Assembly (NCBI RefSeq): GCF_030161255.1
Contig: NZ_BSPX01000007.1
Location: forward strand, 33,093-97,092
Source of the DNA: Zoogloea oryzae
GTDB taxonomy: Bacteria > Pseudomonadota > Gammaproteobacteria > Burkholderiales > Rhodocyclaceae
DNA: 64,000 nt
Direction: 5' to 3'
Shown here in pieces: positions 1-8,152 of the stretch (its first letter is position 1; every line of letters begins with the position of its first letter). The notes below the pieces were generated by a model, which had not been told where the DNA came from, ran no database searches, and saw only the letters and a program-made list of their open reading frames with translations. The position numbers and the translations under genes were made by a program.

Positions 1-127
1 ACCTTTGGCTCCTTGCGCGTCAAAGGTGGCGTCTGTTGCCCGAGGTTGTCACTTGGCTGGCACTGGGCAGCCGCCAAACCATGCCAGAAGGTTAAGATGT
101 CGCCCTTTGGTTCTAGGTGACACGGCG

Positions 128-3100
128 GTGGCAGAAGCAGACAACGGGATCGACCTCTTCCTCAAGCGCTGGAGCGCCGCTGGCGGCAGCGAGCGTGCGA
201 ACTACCAGCTCTTTCTGACCGAGCTGTGCGCGTTGCTTGGCCTGCCCACGCCCGACCCCGCAGGCGACGACACCCGCGACAACGCCTACGTGTTCGAGCG
301 CCGCGTCGTCATCCGCCAGCCTGACGGCACCAGCAACAACGGCTTCATCGACCTCTACCGCCGCGGCTCCTTCGTGCTGGAGGCGAAGCAGACCGGCAAG
401 ACCCTCGACACCAGCGGCTGGGACAAGGCGATGCTGCGCGCCCACAACCAGGCCGACCAGTACGTCCGCGCGCTGCCCGCCGACGAGGGACGCCCGCCCT
501 TCATCCTCGTCGTGGACGTCGGCCGCAACATCGAGCTCTACGCCGAGTTCAGCCGCTCCGGCGCCACCTACACGCCGTTCCCCGACCCCCAGAGCCACCG
601 CATCCGGCTGGAAGACCTGCGCAAGGAAGACGTCCGCCAGCGCCTGCGCGCGGTCTGGCTCGACCCCCTGACCCTCGACCCCTCGCGCCAGTCTGCGCGG
701 GTCACCCGCCAGATCGCCGACCAGCTCGCGTCGCTGGCGAAGTCCCTGGAGGCCGCAGACCACCCCGCCGAGAAGGTCGCCAGCTTCCTGATGCGGGCGC
801 TTTTCACGATGTTCGCGGAGGACGTCGGCCTGCTGCCCGACCGAGCTTTCACGCAGTTGCTGGAGCGCCTGCAGACCAAGCCCGCCAACTTCGCGCCGAT
901 GCTCGAAAGCCTGTGGCAGAGCATGAACGCAGGCGGCTTTTCGCCGATCCTCGAAGAGAAGGTACTGCGCTTCAACGGCGGTCTCTTCGCCGACGCCAGC
1001 GCCATCCCGCTCGACCGCGACCAGCTTGAGCTACTGCTGAACGCCTCGCGGGCCGACTGGCGCTTCGTGGAGCCGGCGATCTTCGGCACCCTGCTCGAAC
1101 GCGCCCTCGACCCGCGCGAGCGCCACAAGTTGGGCGCCCACTACACCCCGCGTGCCTACGTCGAACGTCTTGTGCTGCCCACCGTCGTTGAGCCCCTGCG
1201 GGCCGAGTGGCGCGAGGTGCAGGTCGCAGCGCTCGCCTACGAGCAGCAGGGCAAGCACAAGGAGGCCGTGGAGGAAGTGCGGGCTTTCCACCGCAACCTG
1301 TGCGAATTGCGTGTGCTTGACCCGGCTTGCGGCAGCGGCAACTTCCTCTACGTCACCCTGGAGCACCTGAAGCGCCTCGAAGGCGAAGTGCTCAACCTGC
1401 TGCACGACCTGGGCGAATCCCAAGGTTTGCTGGCCCTGGAAGGGGTCACGGTGGACCCGCACCAGTTCCTCGGCCTCGAGATCAACCCGCGGGCAGCGCG
1501 CATCGCCGAACTCGTGCTGTGGATCGGCTACCTGCAGTGGCACTTCCGCACCCACGGCAGCGTGAACCCGCCGGAGCCGGTGCTGCGCGACTTCAAGAAC
1601 ATCGAGAACCGAGATGCCCTCATTGCGTACGATGGCGTCGAGGTGGTCACGGGCGACGACGGCAAGCCGCTGACGTGCTGGGATGGCGTGACCTACAAGG
1701 TTAGCCCGGTGACCGGCGAGCCCGTTCCGGACGAGGCCGCCCGGGTCGAGCAGGTGCGCTACCTCAACTCCCGCAAGGCCGAGTGGCCGAAGGCGGACTA
1801 CATCGTGGGCAATCCGCCGTTCATCGGTGCGGCCACCATGCGCCGCGCCCTTGGGGACGGTTACGTGGACGCGGTGCGCGGCACCTGGAAGCAAGTGCCC
1901 GAGTCGGCCGACTTTGTCATGTACTGGTGGCACATGGCTGGTGACGCGGTGCGTGCCGGGCAAGCCCAGCGCTTCGGTTTCATCACCACCAACAGCATCC
2001 GCCAGACGTTTAACCGACGTGTGGTGCAGGCCCAACTCGACGCCAAGCCGCCGCTGTCGTTGGCCTTCGCGATCCCCGATCACCCCTGGGTGGATGCCGC
2101 AGACGGGGCGGCGGTGCGTATTGCGATGACAGTTGGGCAGGCTGGTGTCGAGGAAGGGCGTCGTTTAACGGTAACGGACGAGACGGAAACGCGGCAGGAC
2201 GAAGTCGAGGTGACCCTGCAGGAGCGCCGCGGGCGGATTTTCGCTGACCTGACGATCGGTGCGGACATTGCCAGCGCGCGAGCGCTCAAGGCCAACGCGG
2301 GCGTAAGTTCGCCCGGAGTGAAGCTGCATGGGGCTGGCTTCATTGTCACGCCTGCCGAGGGGCTGCAACTTGGGTTAGGTGTTGTGCCGGGCCTTGATCA
2401 ACACATTCGTGAGTACCGCAATGGCCGAGACCTTACCAACCGGCCGCGCGGAGTCATGGTGATTGACTTTTATGGGCTATCGGCTGAAAGGGTTAGAGCG
2501 GAGTACCCAGCTGCGTACCAGTGGGTGCTAGAACGGGTGAAACCGGAGCGCGACCAGAACAACCGAGCGACTTACCGCGAGAATTGGTGGCTGTTCGGCG
2601 AGGCCCGCAAGGACTGGAGGGTTATGGCGCATGGCGCGGCACGCTACATCTCCACGGTTGAAACGTCGAAGCATCGGCTCTTCCAGTTTCTTGACGCCGA
2701 TATTCTGCCGGACAACAAGCTAATCAACCTTGCAGTTCAAGACGCAGTTGTACTGGGCGTACTGAGCAGCCGTCTGCATGTTCTCTGGTCGTTCAGGGCC
2801 GGTAGTTGGCTCGGAGTGGGCAACGACTCGGTTTACGTCAAGACGATGTGCTTGGAGAAGTTCCCTTTCCCGCGGCCCACCAACACCCAGGCTGACGGCA
2901 TCCGCCAGCTCGCCGAGCAGATCGACGCCCACCGCAAGCGCCAGCAGGCCGCCCACGCCGACGTGACACTGACGGGCATGTACAACGTCCTCGAAAAGCT
3001 GCGCAGCGGCGAGGCGCTGACCGCCAAGGAAAAGCTCATCCACGAGCACGGGCTGGTGTCGGTGCTGCGCGAGCTGCACGACGAGCTGGATCGCGCGGTG

Positions 3101-3607
3101 TTCGCCGCCTACGGCTGGGACGATCTGGCCGCCAAGCTCGTGGGCAAGCCCGGCGCCACCACGCCGCTACCGGACAAGCCCGACGAGCAGGCGGAGGCTG
3201 AGGAAGAACTGCTTTTCCGCCTTGTCGCCCTCAATGCCACCCGCGCAGCGGAAGAAGCCAAGGGACAGGTGCGCTGGCTGCGGCCGGACTACCAGAACCC
3301 CGCCCACGGCGCAGGCACGGTCAGCCCGGTGGAGCAGGTCGAGATCGAGGTGGGCGAGGAAGAGGCCGCGCCCCCCGACGCCAAGGCCAAGCCGGTCGGC
3401 AAGGCCGCGTGGCCGAAGAGCATGCGCGAGCAGGTCGCCGCCGTGCTCGCCAGCCTGCAGGGCGGCGCGCGTTCCGCCGAGGCCATCGCGACGCAGTTCA
3501 AGCGCTCGCCCACGGTCAGCGTTCAGTCGGTGCTGGGGGCGCTGGAAGAGTTGGGTCGGGTGCAGCAGGAGGCCGGTCTGTTCCGCCTGACAGCCGGAGG
3601 GATGTAG
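128..3607 (+). CDS. type IIG/IIL-like restriction-modification enzyme (N6-adenine DNA methyltransferase with fused nuclease)
   Basis: This predicted single-chain enzyme of about 1159 residues would methylate adenines in a recognition sequence and probably cut unmodified DNA. Near the N-terminus, D75 with E85-A-K87 fits a PD-(D/E)XK nuclease core. SAM-binding motif I is DPACGSGNF (398-406), and catalytic motif IV is NPPF (562-565), typical of gamma-class N6-adenine methylases. The region after about 620 should hold the target-recognition domain, and the C-terminal part looks like a helical/winged domain. The GTG at 128 is preferred because AGGTGA sits about 8 bases upstream and the homologous-looking protein begins there. 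The frame is open to a TTG at 5, but those residues look random. No separate restriction or specificity gene is next to it, which suits a self-contained enzyme. A solitary methylase or a component of a larger defence system starting upstream remains possible. Confidence 0.88.
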   Translation: MAEADNGIDLFLKRWSAAGGSERANYQLFLTELCALLGLPTPDPAGDDTRDNAYVFERRVVIRQPDGTSNNGFIDLYRRGSFVLEAKQTGKTLDTSGWDKAMLRAHNQADQYVRALPADEGRPPFILVVDVGRNIELYAEFSRSGATYTPFPDPQSHRIRLEDLRKEDVRQRLRAVWLDPLTLDPSRQSARVTRQIADQLASLAKSLEAADHPAEKVASFLMRALFTMFAEDVGLLPDRAFTQLLERLQTKPANFAPMLESLWQSMNAGGFSPILEEKVLRFNGGLFADASAIPLDRDQLELLLNASRADWRFVEPAIFGTLLERALDPRERHKLGAHYTPRAYVERLVLPTVVEPLRAEWREVQVAALAYEQQGKHKEAVEEVRAFHRNLCELRVLDPACGSGNFLYVTLEHLKRLEGEVLNLLHDLGESQGLLALEGVTVDPHQFLGLEINPRAARIAELVLWIGYLQWHFRTHGSVNPPEPVLRDFKNIENRDALIAYDGVEVVTGDDGKPLTCWDGVTYKVSPVTGEPVPDEAARVEQVRYLNSRKAEWPKADYIVGNPPFIGAATMRRALGDGYVDAVRGTWKQVPESADFVMYWWHMAGDAVRAGQAQRFGFITTNSIRQTFNRRVVQAQLDAKPPLSLAFAIPDHPWVDAADGAAVRIAMTVGQAGVEEGRRLTVTDETETRQDEVEVTLQERRGRIFADLTIGADIASARALKANAGVSSPGVKLHGAGFIVTPAEGLQLGLGVVPGLDQHIREYRNGRDLTNRPRGVMVIDFYGLSAERVRAEYPAAYQWVLERVKPERDQNNRATYRENWWLFGEARKDWRVMAHGAARYISTVETSKHRLFQFLDADILPDNKLINLAVQDAVVLGVLSSRLHVLWSFRAGSWLGVGNDSVYVKTMCLEKFPFPRPTNTQADGIRQLAEQIDAHRKRQQAAHADVTLTGMYNVLEKLRSGEALTAKEKLIHEHGLVSVLRELHDELDRAVFAAYGWDDLAAKLVGKPGATTPLPDKPDEQAEAEEELLFRLVALNATRAAEEAKGQVRWLRPDYQNPAHGAGTVSPVEQVEIEVGEEEAAPPDAKAKPVGKAAWPKSMREQVAAVLASLQGGARSAEAIATQFKRSPTVSVQSVLGALEELGRVQQEAGLFRLTAGGM

Positions 3608-3646
3608 CGTTCCTGCAGCCTCGGCCGGGGCATGAGGCAGACCAAG

Positions 3647-3676
3647 ACCCCCAACGGCCGCGATGCCGTTCGGGGT
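3647..3676. terminator. hairpin between convergent genes
   Basis: A 12-base arm at 3647-3658 pairs, with one mismatch, with 3665-3676 around a 6-base loop. It lies between the ends of the convergent methylase and winged-helix genes. Its right arm and flank (GCCGTTCGGGGTTCTTG) recur in the hairpin behind the integrase at 4507-4539, so the two look like copies of one terminator. Confidence 0.6.
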
Positions 3677-3684
3677 TCTTGCTG

Positions 3685-4032
3685 TCAGGAGATCGTCAAG
3701 GGCGTGTCGCTGCCCGGCTCCGTCAGGACGACGACACGCGCACGTCCTGGCGCCGACCACACCAGCACCAGCCCGTGCCCCCTGAGCAGGCGCAGCGCAT
3801 CGCCGCAGGCGTCCCGCGACAGCGACCACAAGGCCATGTGTCGGCGGGTCACCCTGACGTCTGGCCTGCCCCGGTGCGCAGCGAGCCAGGCGAGAAGGAC
3901 TGCAACGTGGAGCGCCTTCGACCGCCCCGCGATCTGGACGACAGCCTGCAGCCAGTCGAAACGGACTGGTCCGGTGGTCGTGGGGGGCGAAGTGAAGGTG
4001 CGCAAGGAGAGGTCGAGGTCAGGCGGGAACAT
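3685..4032 (-). CDS. small winged-helix DNA-binding protein, copy A
   Basis: This 115-residue protein is probably a DNA-binding regulator of the element. From about residue 25 it reads as a compact winged helix: a helix around WLQAVVQIAGRSKAL, then a helix-turn-helix around TRRHMALWSLSRDA, then a two-stranded wing (LVLVWSAPGRARVVVLTE). The fold is inferred from this pattern, not from a recognised family name. A paralogue of identical length lies at 9612-9959, with about 65% identity by eye and best match from residue 20 to the end. The DNA upstream of both genes is also alike and carries a short palindrome. No clear Shine-Dalgarno sequence precedes the ATG. It is convergent with the restriction enzyme. 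Confidence 0.75.
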   Translation of the reverse strand: MFPPDLDLSLRTFTSPPTTTGPVRFDWLQAVVQIAGRSKALHVAVLLAWLAAHRGRPDVRVTRRHMALWSLSRDACGDALRLLRGHGLVLVWSAPGRARVVVLTEPGSDTPLTIS

Positions 4033-4506
4033 GGTCGGGCTACCGGAGGGGAAGACAATGGCCTGTTGCCGACAGGGGTGGCTGCCAGCCGCCCCCCGGC
4101 GGAGGTCTGGGAAAACTGGGGTGAGAGGGGAAAGCCCAGGCGTGCCAACGCGTGGCCGGCGCAGGTGCAGGGGGAAGTGGTGGGGGAGCGCGGTAGCCCG
4201 GTGGGGGAAAGCCGACCCCGAGTGCGCCGGAGGTCGCGGCGCGGCGCAGCCCCGCGCGACGACGTCGCTGTACGGCCCTCCACGAACCGGCGGCCGCGCG
4301 TCGTGTCGTTCCCGCGGTGCAGTCTCTTCCCGCCACGGCAGACAGGCGGTTTTTCGCCTCGTCTAGCCCGCTTGCCCGGTGCAGGTGATCCGACCCCAGG
4401 CGTCGGTGGGGGATCGCCCTTGTTGCGCCTTTTACGCGCAGCGGCGGGGGTAGTTGCGACTCCAGCGGCGGGACGGCGAGTCGTGCCGAGAAAAAAATCC
4501 AGCGCG
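4033..4506. other. intergenic stretch upstream of winged-helix copy A
   Basis: Apart from the palindrome at 4062-4076 I see no gene here. Frames that are open across it have biased, low-complexity compositions typical of GC-rich non-coding DNA. It separates the divergently placed start of copy A from the end of the integrase. Confidence 0.5.
4062..4076. promoter_or_regulatory. palindrome upstream of winged-helix copy A (candidate operator)
   Basis: CCTGTTGCCGACAGG has CCTGT/ACAGG arms about 30 bases upstream of the start at 4032. The surrounding 37 bases closely match the region upstream of the paralogue (9979-10016), where the palindrome is longer. Conservation of the upstream block in both copies points to a binding site, perhaps for autoregulation. 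Confidence 0.45.
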
Positions 4507-4539
4507 AACCCCCGAACGGCTGTGGGGCCGTTCGGGGTT
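4507..4539 (-). terminator. terminator behind the integrase gene
   Basis: AACCCCCGAACGGC (4507-4520) pairs with GCCGTTCGGGGTT (4527-4539). It lies 20 bases past the integrase stop. On the minus strand a T-run follows a few bases further on (4493-4500). Confidence 0.7.
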
Positions 4540-4558
4540 CTTGTTGCCGCAGGGGTGG

Positions 4559-5761
4559 TCAGGCCGCCTTGTCTTCCTCGTCACCCGCCGCCTGCCGCAC
4601 GGCCGCGGTGACGACCGCGCCGACCTTGCCCACGACCCGTTTACGTCCGGCGTCTGCTAGATGAGCATATCTCATTGTCATAGCGCTGGAGCTGTGGCCA
4701 AGCAGGTCCTGCACCTCGTAGAGGGTCGCGCCGGCATTGACCGCGAGGCTCGCGAACGAGTGGCGCAGGTCGTGGATGCGCAGGTGCTCGACCCCGGCGG
4801 CAGCCAGCACCCGGCAGAAGGTCTTGCGCGGGTTGTTGAGCGGCTTGTCGCCGAAGCGTCCCGGGAAGACCCACGGCGAGGTGCCGAGGCTGGACTGCGA
4901 GGTGAGCAGCGCCTTGGCCTCGTCCGACAAGGCGATGTAGCGCCCTCGGCCGCTCTTGGTTTTGGGCAGCCACCACTGACCGCCATGAAGATCAACGTGC
5001 TCCCAGCGGGCCTGCAGGACTTCCTCGCGCCGAGCCCCTGAGTACAGGGCCAGCTTCAGCGCCGACACGGCGGTCTGGTTCGGCTCGGCCTCCATCGCTG
5101 CGAAGAGGCGGCCGATCTCGTCGGACGTCAGGAAGCGCTGGCGCTGGTTTTCCTCGCGGAACGCCTTGACGCCCGCGGCCGGGTTGCGGTCCACCCGGCC
5201 CCACTCCAGCGCCTTGCGGAAGGTCGCCGAGATGAGGGCGAGGTGGCGGTTGGCCGTGCCCGCGCTGTGGCTCTGGCGCATCGCCGCGTGGTGCATCTGC
5301 ACGTCGCGGGTGCCGATGTCGCACAGGCGCAGGGCGCCCCACTTGGGTTCGAGGTGGAGCCGGAACTTCGACTCGTCGTCGTGGGCAGAGCCGGGCTTGG
5401 CCTGGTAGGCGTAGGGGAGGTACTCCTGGCGCACGAACTCGCGGAACGTCGGCATCGCCTTCACGCGGTCGCGGTCTTCCAGCGGGTCACCGCCGCGATC
5501 GACGATGGCGCGCATCTCCAGCGCGAGCCGGCGGGCTTCGGCCACGTCGATGGCCGGGAAGGTGCCCAGCGGTGCGTAGCGCTTGCGCCCGCCCACGGTC
5601 TGGTACCTGAAGGCGAAGCGCTTGCTGCCGGTGCCGACGATCATCTTCAGGCCGGCGACGGTCTGGTCGGAGTACTCGGTCGCCTTGGAGGCCGAGTTCG
5701 GGTCGTGGGTGGCCAGGGCGTGGAGGTTGCGGTTGGTGAAGACGAATTTCTTCTGGGTCAT
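4559..5761 (-). CDS. tyrosine recombinase (phage/ICE-type integrase)
   Basis: This 400-residue site-specific recombinase catalyses integration and excision of an element at an attachment site. The N-terminal third (to about 100) looks like the arm-binding DUF4102-type domain (RYQTVGGRKRYAPLGTFP). A SAM-like core-binding domain spans roughly 105-200 and the catalytic domain follows. Catalytic residues visible are the Arg in SGARREEVL, the Lys in TKSGRGR, HDLRH, LLGH, and the Tyr in MRYAHL. The ATG at 5761 is chosen over an upstream start at 5842 because an AAGAGG ribosome site sits 7 bases before it and the extra residues are proline-rich noise. A terminator-like hairpin lies just upstream. 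All key residues are present, so the enzyme looks intact. A tRNA-Phe 3' half at 16036 is a candidate target. Confidence 0.95.
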   Translation of the reverse strand: MTQKKFVFTNRNLHALATHDPNSASKATEYSDQTVAGLKMIVGTGSKRFAFRYQTVGGRKRYAPLGTFPAIDVAEARRLALEMRAIVDRGGDPLEDRDRVKAMPTFREFVRQEYLPYAYQAKPGSAHDDESKFRLHLEPKWGALRLCDIGTRDVQMHHAAMRQSHSAGTANRHLALISATFRKALEWGRVDRNPAAGVKAFREENQRQRFLTSDEIGRLFAAMEAEPNQTAVSALKLALYSGARREEVLQARWEHVDLHGGQWWLPKTKSGRGRYIALSDEAKALLTSQSSLGTSPWVFPGRFGDKPLNNPRKTFCRVLAAAGVEHLRIHDLRHSFASLAVNAGATLYEVQDLLGHSSSAMTMRYAHLADAGRKRVVGKVGAVVTAAVRQAAGDEEDKAA

Positions 5762-5792
5762 GGTGGGCCTCTTTGAAGACGGGAAAAAAGAA

Positions 5793-5822
5793 AGCCGCGC
5801 CCGGCAGGGAACCGGGGCGGCT
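5793..5822 (-). terminator. hairpin with T-run just upstream of the integrase start
   Basis: AGCCGC/GCGGCT outer and CCCGG/CCGGG inner arms form a stem. On the minus strand it is followed by TTTCTTTTTT and then the integrase ribosome site. It could end transcription from upstream minus-strand genes or attenuate integrase expression. Similar hairpins precede three other genes of this cluster. Confidence 0.65.
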
Positions 5823-6143
5823 GGTGGAGGCGGGTGGCGCACGGCCGAACTCGCTACGGGGCTGTTTGGAAGTCGTCTTTTTTTCGCTAAGTCGGCACGC
5901 GGACTGATGAAACCGGCCGCAATGGCACACGCCGCTCAAGGCAAGGGATGCGGCTGGAAAGCGCCGCGCCGTTGAAATCCGCGTGTCCGGCGCCAGCGCA
6001 GCTACGCGGGTGTGGCCGAAACCCGGGCCGAGGCTGGCGATGGCTCAAGGACGAGGCCTGTTCCCGGTGCAGGCCAGACGGCCGCCCGGTCGATTGCCGG
6101 TTCTCGCTGCAGAACTCGGCGCCGGACGACGCCGGCAGGCGGG
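5823..6143. other. intergenic stretch with a short tRNA-Phe-like sequence
   Basis: No gene is evident here. At 5971-5988 the sequence GTTGAAATCCGCGTGTCC matches the anticodon-loop region of the tRNA-Phe fragment at 16036-16053, except for one missing A. It is not followed by the T-arm or preceded by a tRNA 5' half. It may be an attachment-site relic next to the integrase, or chance. Confidence 0.35.
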
Positions 6144-6518
6144 CTACGGGAAGAGCGCCAGCACTGCGAGGCCGCCGAACTGGCTGTGCAGCGTGTTCGC
6201 GAGATCGACCTCGACGACTTCGCCGGCCCCTCGGGCGGCCAGCACGCGGCGGGCGGCGATCTCGTTGCCGGACAGCAGCCACTGGGTGGCGCCGCCGACT
6301 TCGACCTGCAGCAGGCGGACGTCCGGCGAGCCGGGGAAGCCGTAACGGGCCAAGGTCTGCACGAGGGCCTGCCGCTCGGCTTCCAGGCGGGGCAGCTTGG
6401 CGTCGAACTCGAGGATGCCGGCGCGCTCCTCGAAGGCTTCTCGGCGGTCGTCGTCCAGTTGCTGGACGAGGCGGGCGACCCCCGCGTCGAGGGGAACGGG
6501 ATAGCGTGAGGCGGGCAT
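6144..6518 (-). CDS. hypothetical element protein, 124 aa
   Basis: I do not recognise this protein's function. It begins with a helical, charged N-terminal half rich in Arg, Glu and Leu (residues 15-60, possibly a coiled coil: LVQQLDDDRREAFEER). A mixed alpha/beta C-terminal half follows, with a hydrophobic tail. There is no signal peptide. The start at 6518 is only 2 bases past the stop of the upstream gene, so the two are probably co-translated. It sits between the integrase and other plasmid/ICE-type genes, which suggests element maintenance or transfer rather than cellular metabolism. Confidence 0.6.
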   Translation of the reverse strand: MPASRYPVPLDAGVARLVQQLDDDRREAFEERAGILEFDAKLPRLEAERQALVQTLARYGFPGSPDVRLLQVEVGGATQWLLSGNEIAARRVLAARGAGEVVEVDLANTLHSQFGGLAVLALFP

Positions 6519-6520
6519 GG

Positions 6521-6799
6521 TCAGTACTCGCTGGGCAGCAGAAAGGTCGTCACCGACCGGTCCGCATCGGTGATGACCCACACTGTCTGGTCGCCCACGG
6601 GGTAGCTGGAGAGGACGTAGCCACCCTCGCTCAAGGCTGTCTCGTTGGCCTGGGCATCGTTGGCCGACACCTGGCCCCAGTCGCCGGACAGATGCTTGGC
6701 CAGCAGGGGGGCGAAAGCGACGTTGTGCTCGCGCAGGAGGGCGCTGGCGCCGGGTGTGGTGACGACCGTGCCAGAGGGAAAGCGACAGGAAGAAGACAT
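6521..6799 (-). CDS. conserved plasmid/ICE hypothetical protein (ADRSVTTxLLPxEY type)
   Basis: This 92-residue protein resembles a family often met on plasmids and integrative elements and usually annotated only as plasmid-related. Family features are the early TVVTTPGA segment, GDWGQVSANDAQANE in the middle, and a C-terminal strand pair ending ITDADRSVTTFLLPSEY. The biochemical role is unknown. ATG 6799 is chosen because GGAG lies 6 bases before it; a TTG at 6811 overlaps that site. A perfect 10-bp hairpin followed by TTCTTCTTTTT stands directly upstream. The next gene starts 2 bases after its stop. Confidence 0.75.
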   Translation of the reverse strand: MSSSCRFPSGTVVTTPGASALLREHNVAFAPLLAKHLSGDWGQVSANDAQANETALSEGGYVLSSYPVGDQTVWVITDADRSVTTFLLPSEY

Positions 6800-6820
6800 C
6801 TCGGGCTCCAAAAAGAAGAA

Positions 6821-6846
6821 CGCCCAAGACAGGGAGGTCTTGGGCG
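6821..6846 (-). terminator. perfect 10-bp hairpin upstream of the 92-aa gene
   Basis: CGCCCAAGAC (6821-6830) pairs with GTCTTGGGCG (6837-6846) around a 6-base loop. On the minus strand it is followed by TTCTTCTTTTT, which runs straight into the GGAG ribosome site of the downstream gene. The form is that of an intrinsic terminator between two minus-strand units. Confidence 0.75.
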
Positions 6847-6903
6847 TCGGCGGGGAAGGGAGGAAAGAAGGGCGTGGCCCTTAGGGACGGAGCGGGCCGC
6901 GGG

Positions 6904-7308
6904 CTAGACCTGGGCCGACTCGGTGACGGCATACTCGGCGCACAGCGCCAGCAGGCGCGGCTCGATGTCCCGGCGGCGGGGCACAAAAAGGATCACCCCG
7001 AAGTCACCGTCGCCGGGCACGACCACGACCTCGTACCACTGCGCGTGCCGGCCGATGTACTCGGCCACCGGCTGGAAGTCCGGGTGGCCGTACTCCAGGC
7101 CCGTCACGGGGTTCCTCAGCAGCGGTGCGCCGATGGCCGCCTCGGCGGCGGCGACGCTGTCGCCAGGCTCCATGATGACGACAAAGCCCTGCACGTCCGG
7201 ATCGCAGATGTCTTCCTGGCACAGGTCGGCCAGGCGGTGGGTGACCAGCGCCCGCAGCCCCGCGTCTGCCACCTGGGCCATGTCCGCCTCGTCACGGATG
7301 GTCAGCAT
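6904..7308 (-). CDS. hypothetical element protein, 134 aa
   Basis: I do not recognise this protein. It has 134 residues and is mostly acidic with an alpha/beta pattern. The middle contains GDSVAAAEAAIGAPLLRNPV and a hydrophobic strand pair (WYEVVVVPGDGDFGVILFVP). There is no signal peptide or membrane span. Its start overlaps the end of the upstream 199-residue gene by 17 bases, so the two are co-transcribed and probably translationally linked. Linkage to ICE-type genes suggests an accessory function of the element. Confidence 0.65.
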   Translation of the reverse strand: MLTIRDEADMAQVADAGLRALVTHRLADLCQEDICDPDVQGFVVIMEPGDSVAAAEAAIGAPLLRNPVTGLEYGHPDFQPVAEYIGRHAQWYEVVVVPGDGDFGVILFVPRRRDIEPRLLALCAEYAVTESAQV

Positions 7309-7891
7309 GGTCGCTTTCCTCGTGCTGGTCAGCGGCAGGGGCCGCGTTGGTCGCGCTGCGCTTGCCCTTCTTCAGCGGCTTGCCGGCGGTTGTCGCGGGG
7401 CTGGTCGAAGGTTCGGCCGTGTGCGCACTGGCGGGCGTGCCGGGCGGGAAGAGGACGGGCTCGCCCTCGTGCGCGAGCATGCCGTCTGCCCACGCCGCGC
7501 AGTCTCCCGTGCGCACCAACTTGTGCTTGACGCCCTCAGCGGGCGCCAGCAGGCCGGCGTGGACCAGCGCGGCGGCCAGGAACGGCGGGTTGTTGTTGCT
7601 GCGCCCGACGAAGGCCAGCCGCAGCAGCTTCGAGCCGAAGGGCTCCCCCGCCGGCACGTCGGCGAGGGCCGTTTCGATGTCCGCAAGGCTGACGACCTCG
7701 CGGTTCCAGTTGCCGCCGCCCCGGTTCCCGACGATGGTCAGGAAGACCTGGCTGCGGTCGGGGCTGGCGAAGACCGCGTAGCGAATCGCCGAGCTGCCGC
7801 TGAGGGTGGGGGCGTCCGCTTCGAGCAGGCGCAGGTAGCTTGTTTGCGGGCCGGGGCTGGTGGGGTTAGTGGGGTTGGCGGGGTGGGACAT
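7292..7891 (-). CDS. hypothetical element protein, 199 aa
   Basis: The family is not recognised with confidence. The folded part (residues 15-140) includes strands such as RYAVFASPD and VFLTIVGNRGGG, followed by helices (FLAAALVHAGLL). The C-terminal 55 residues are a low-complexity tail rich in Pro, Ala, Thr and Lys, ending in an acidic His-rich stretch. ATG 7891 is chosen because GGAG lies 7 bases upstream; an in-frame start at 7927 would run through the hairpin. The gene leads a two-gene unit with the 134-residue protein. A GC-rich hairpin stands 20 bases before the start. Confidence 0.65.
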   Translation of the reverse strand: MSHPANPTNPTSPGPQTSYLRLLEADAPTLSGSSAIRYAVFASPDRSQVFLTIVGNRGGGNWNREVVSLADIETALADVPAGEPFGSKLLRLAFVGRSNNNPPFLAAALVHAGLLAPAEGVKHKLVRTGDCAAWADGMLAHEGEPVLFPPGTPASAHTAEPSTSPATTAGKPLKKGKRSATNAAPAADQHEESDHADHP

Positions 7892-7910
7892 GGCAATACT
7901 CCAGAAAGAC

Positions 7911-7944
7911 GAAGCCCCCGGCGACACAGGGCCGCGGGGGCTTC
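7911..7944 (-). terminator. hairpin upstream of the 199-aa gene
   Basis: GAAGCCCCC (7911-7919) pairs with GGGGGCTTC (7936-7944). On the minus strand it is followed by GTCTTTCTGGAG, so the stem ends about 10 bases before the ribosome site, as at the other hairpins in this cluster. Confidence 0.6.
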
Positions 7945-7969
7945 AAGGACGTGAGAAAAAGTAGCGAGG

Positions 7970-8116
7970 TCAGCCGATCGACACGTGGATGTCGATCTTG
8001 CGCTGGGCGATGGCGGTCACGACGGCCTCGGCCAGCACGGGCACGAGGATGGCGACGATCGGCCCGGCCCCAGGAATGGCGGCCAGCCCCACGCGGGAAA
8101 GCACGGAAGTGAGCAT
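7970..8116 (-). CDS. 48-residue membrane microprotein
   Basis: This is a small open frame (start 8116, stop 7970) with a good ribosome site: GGAG about 8 bases before the ATG. The product has a short basic start (MLTSVLSRVG), one hydrophobic helix of about 27 residues (roughly 11-38) and a polar tail (QRKIDIHVSIG). It therefore looks like a single-pass inner-membrane peptide. It begins 36 bases after the RadC-like gene on the same strand and is probably co-transcribed with it. The function is unknown. A holin-like, toxin-like or membrane-anchor role is possible but nothing in the sequence decides. Confidence 0.55.
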   Translation of the reverse strand: MLTSVLSRVGLAAIPGAGPIVAILVPVLAEAVVTAIAQRKIDIHVSIG

Positions 8117-8152
8117 GTCAGGGGACTCCACGAGGTTGAGGGTGTAACGGGG

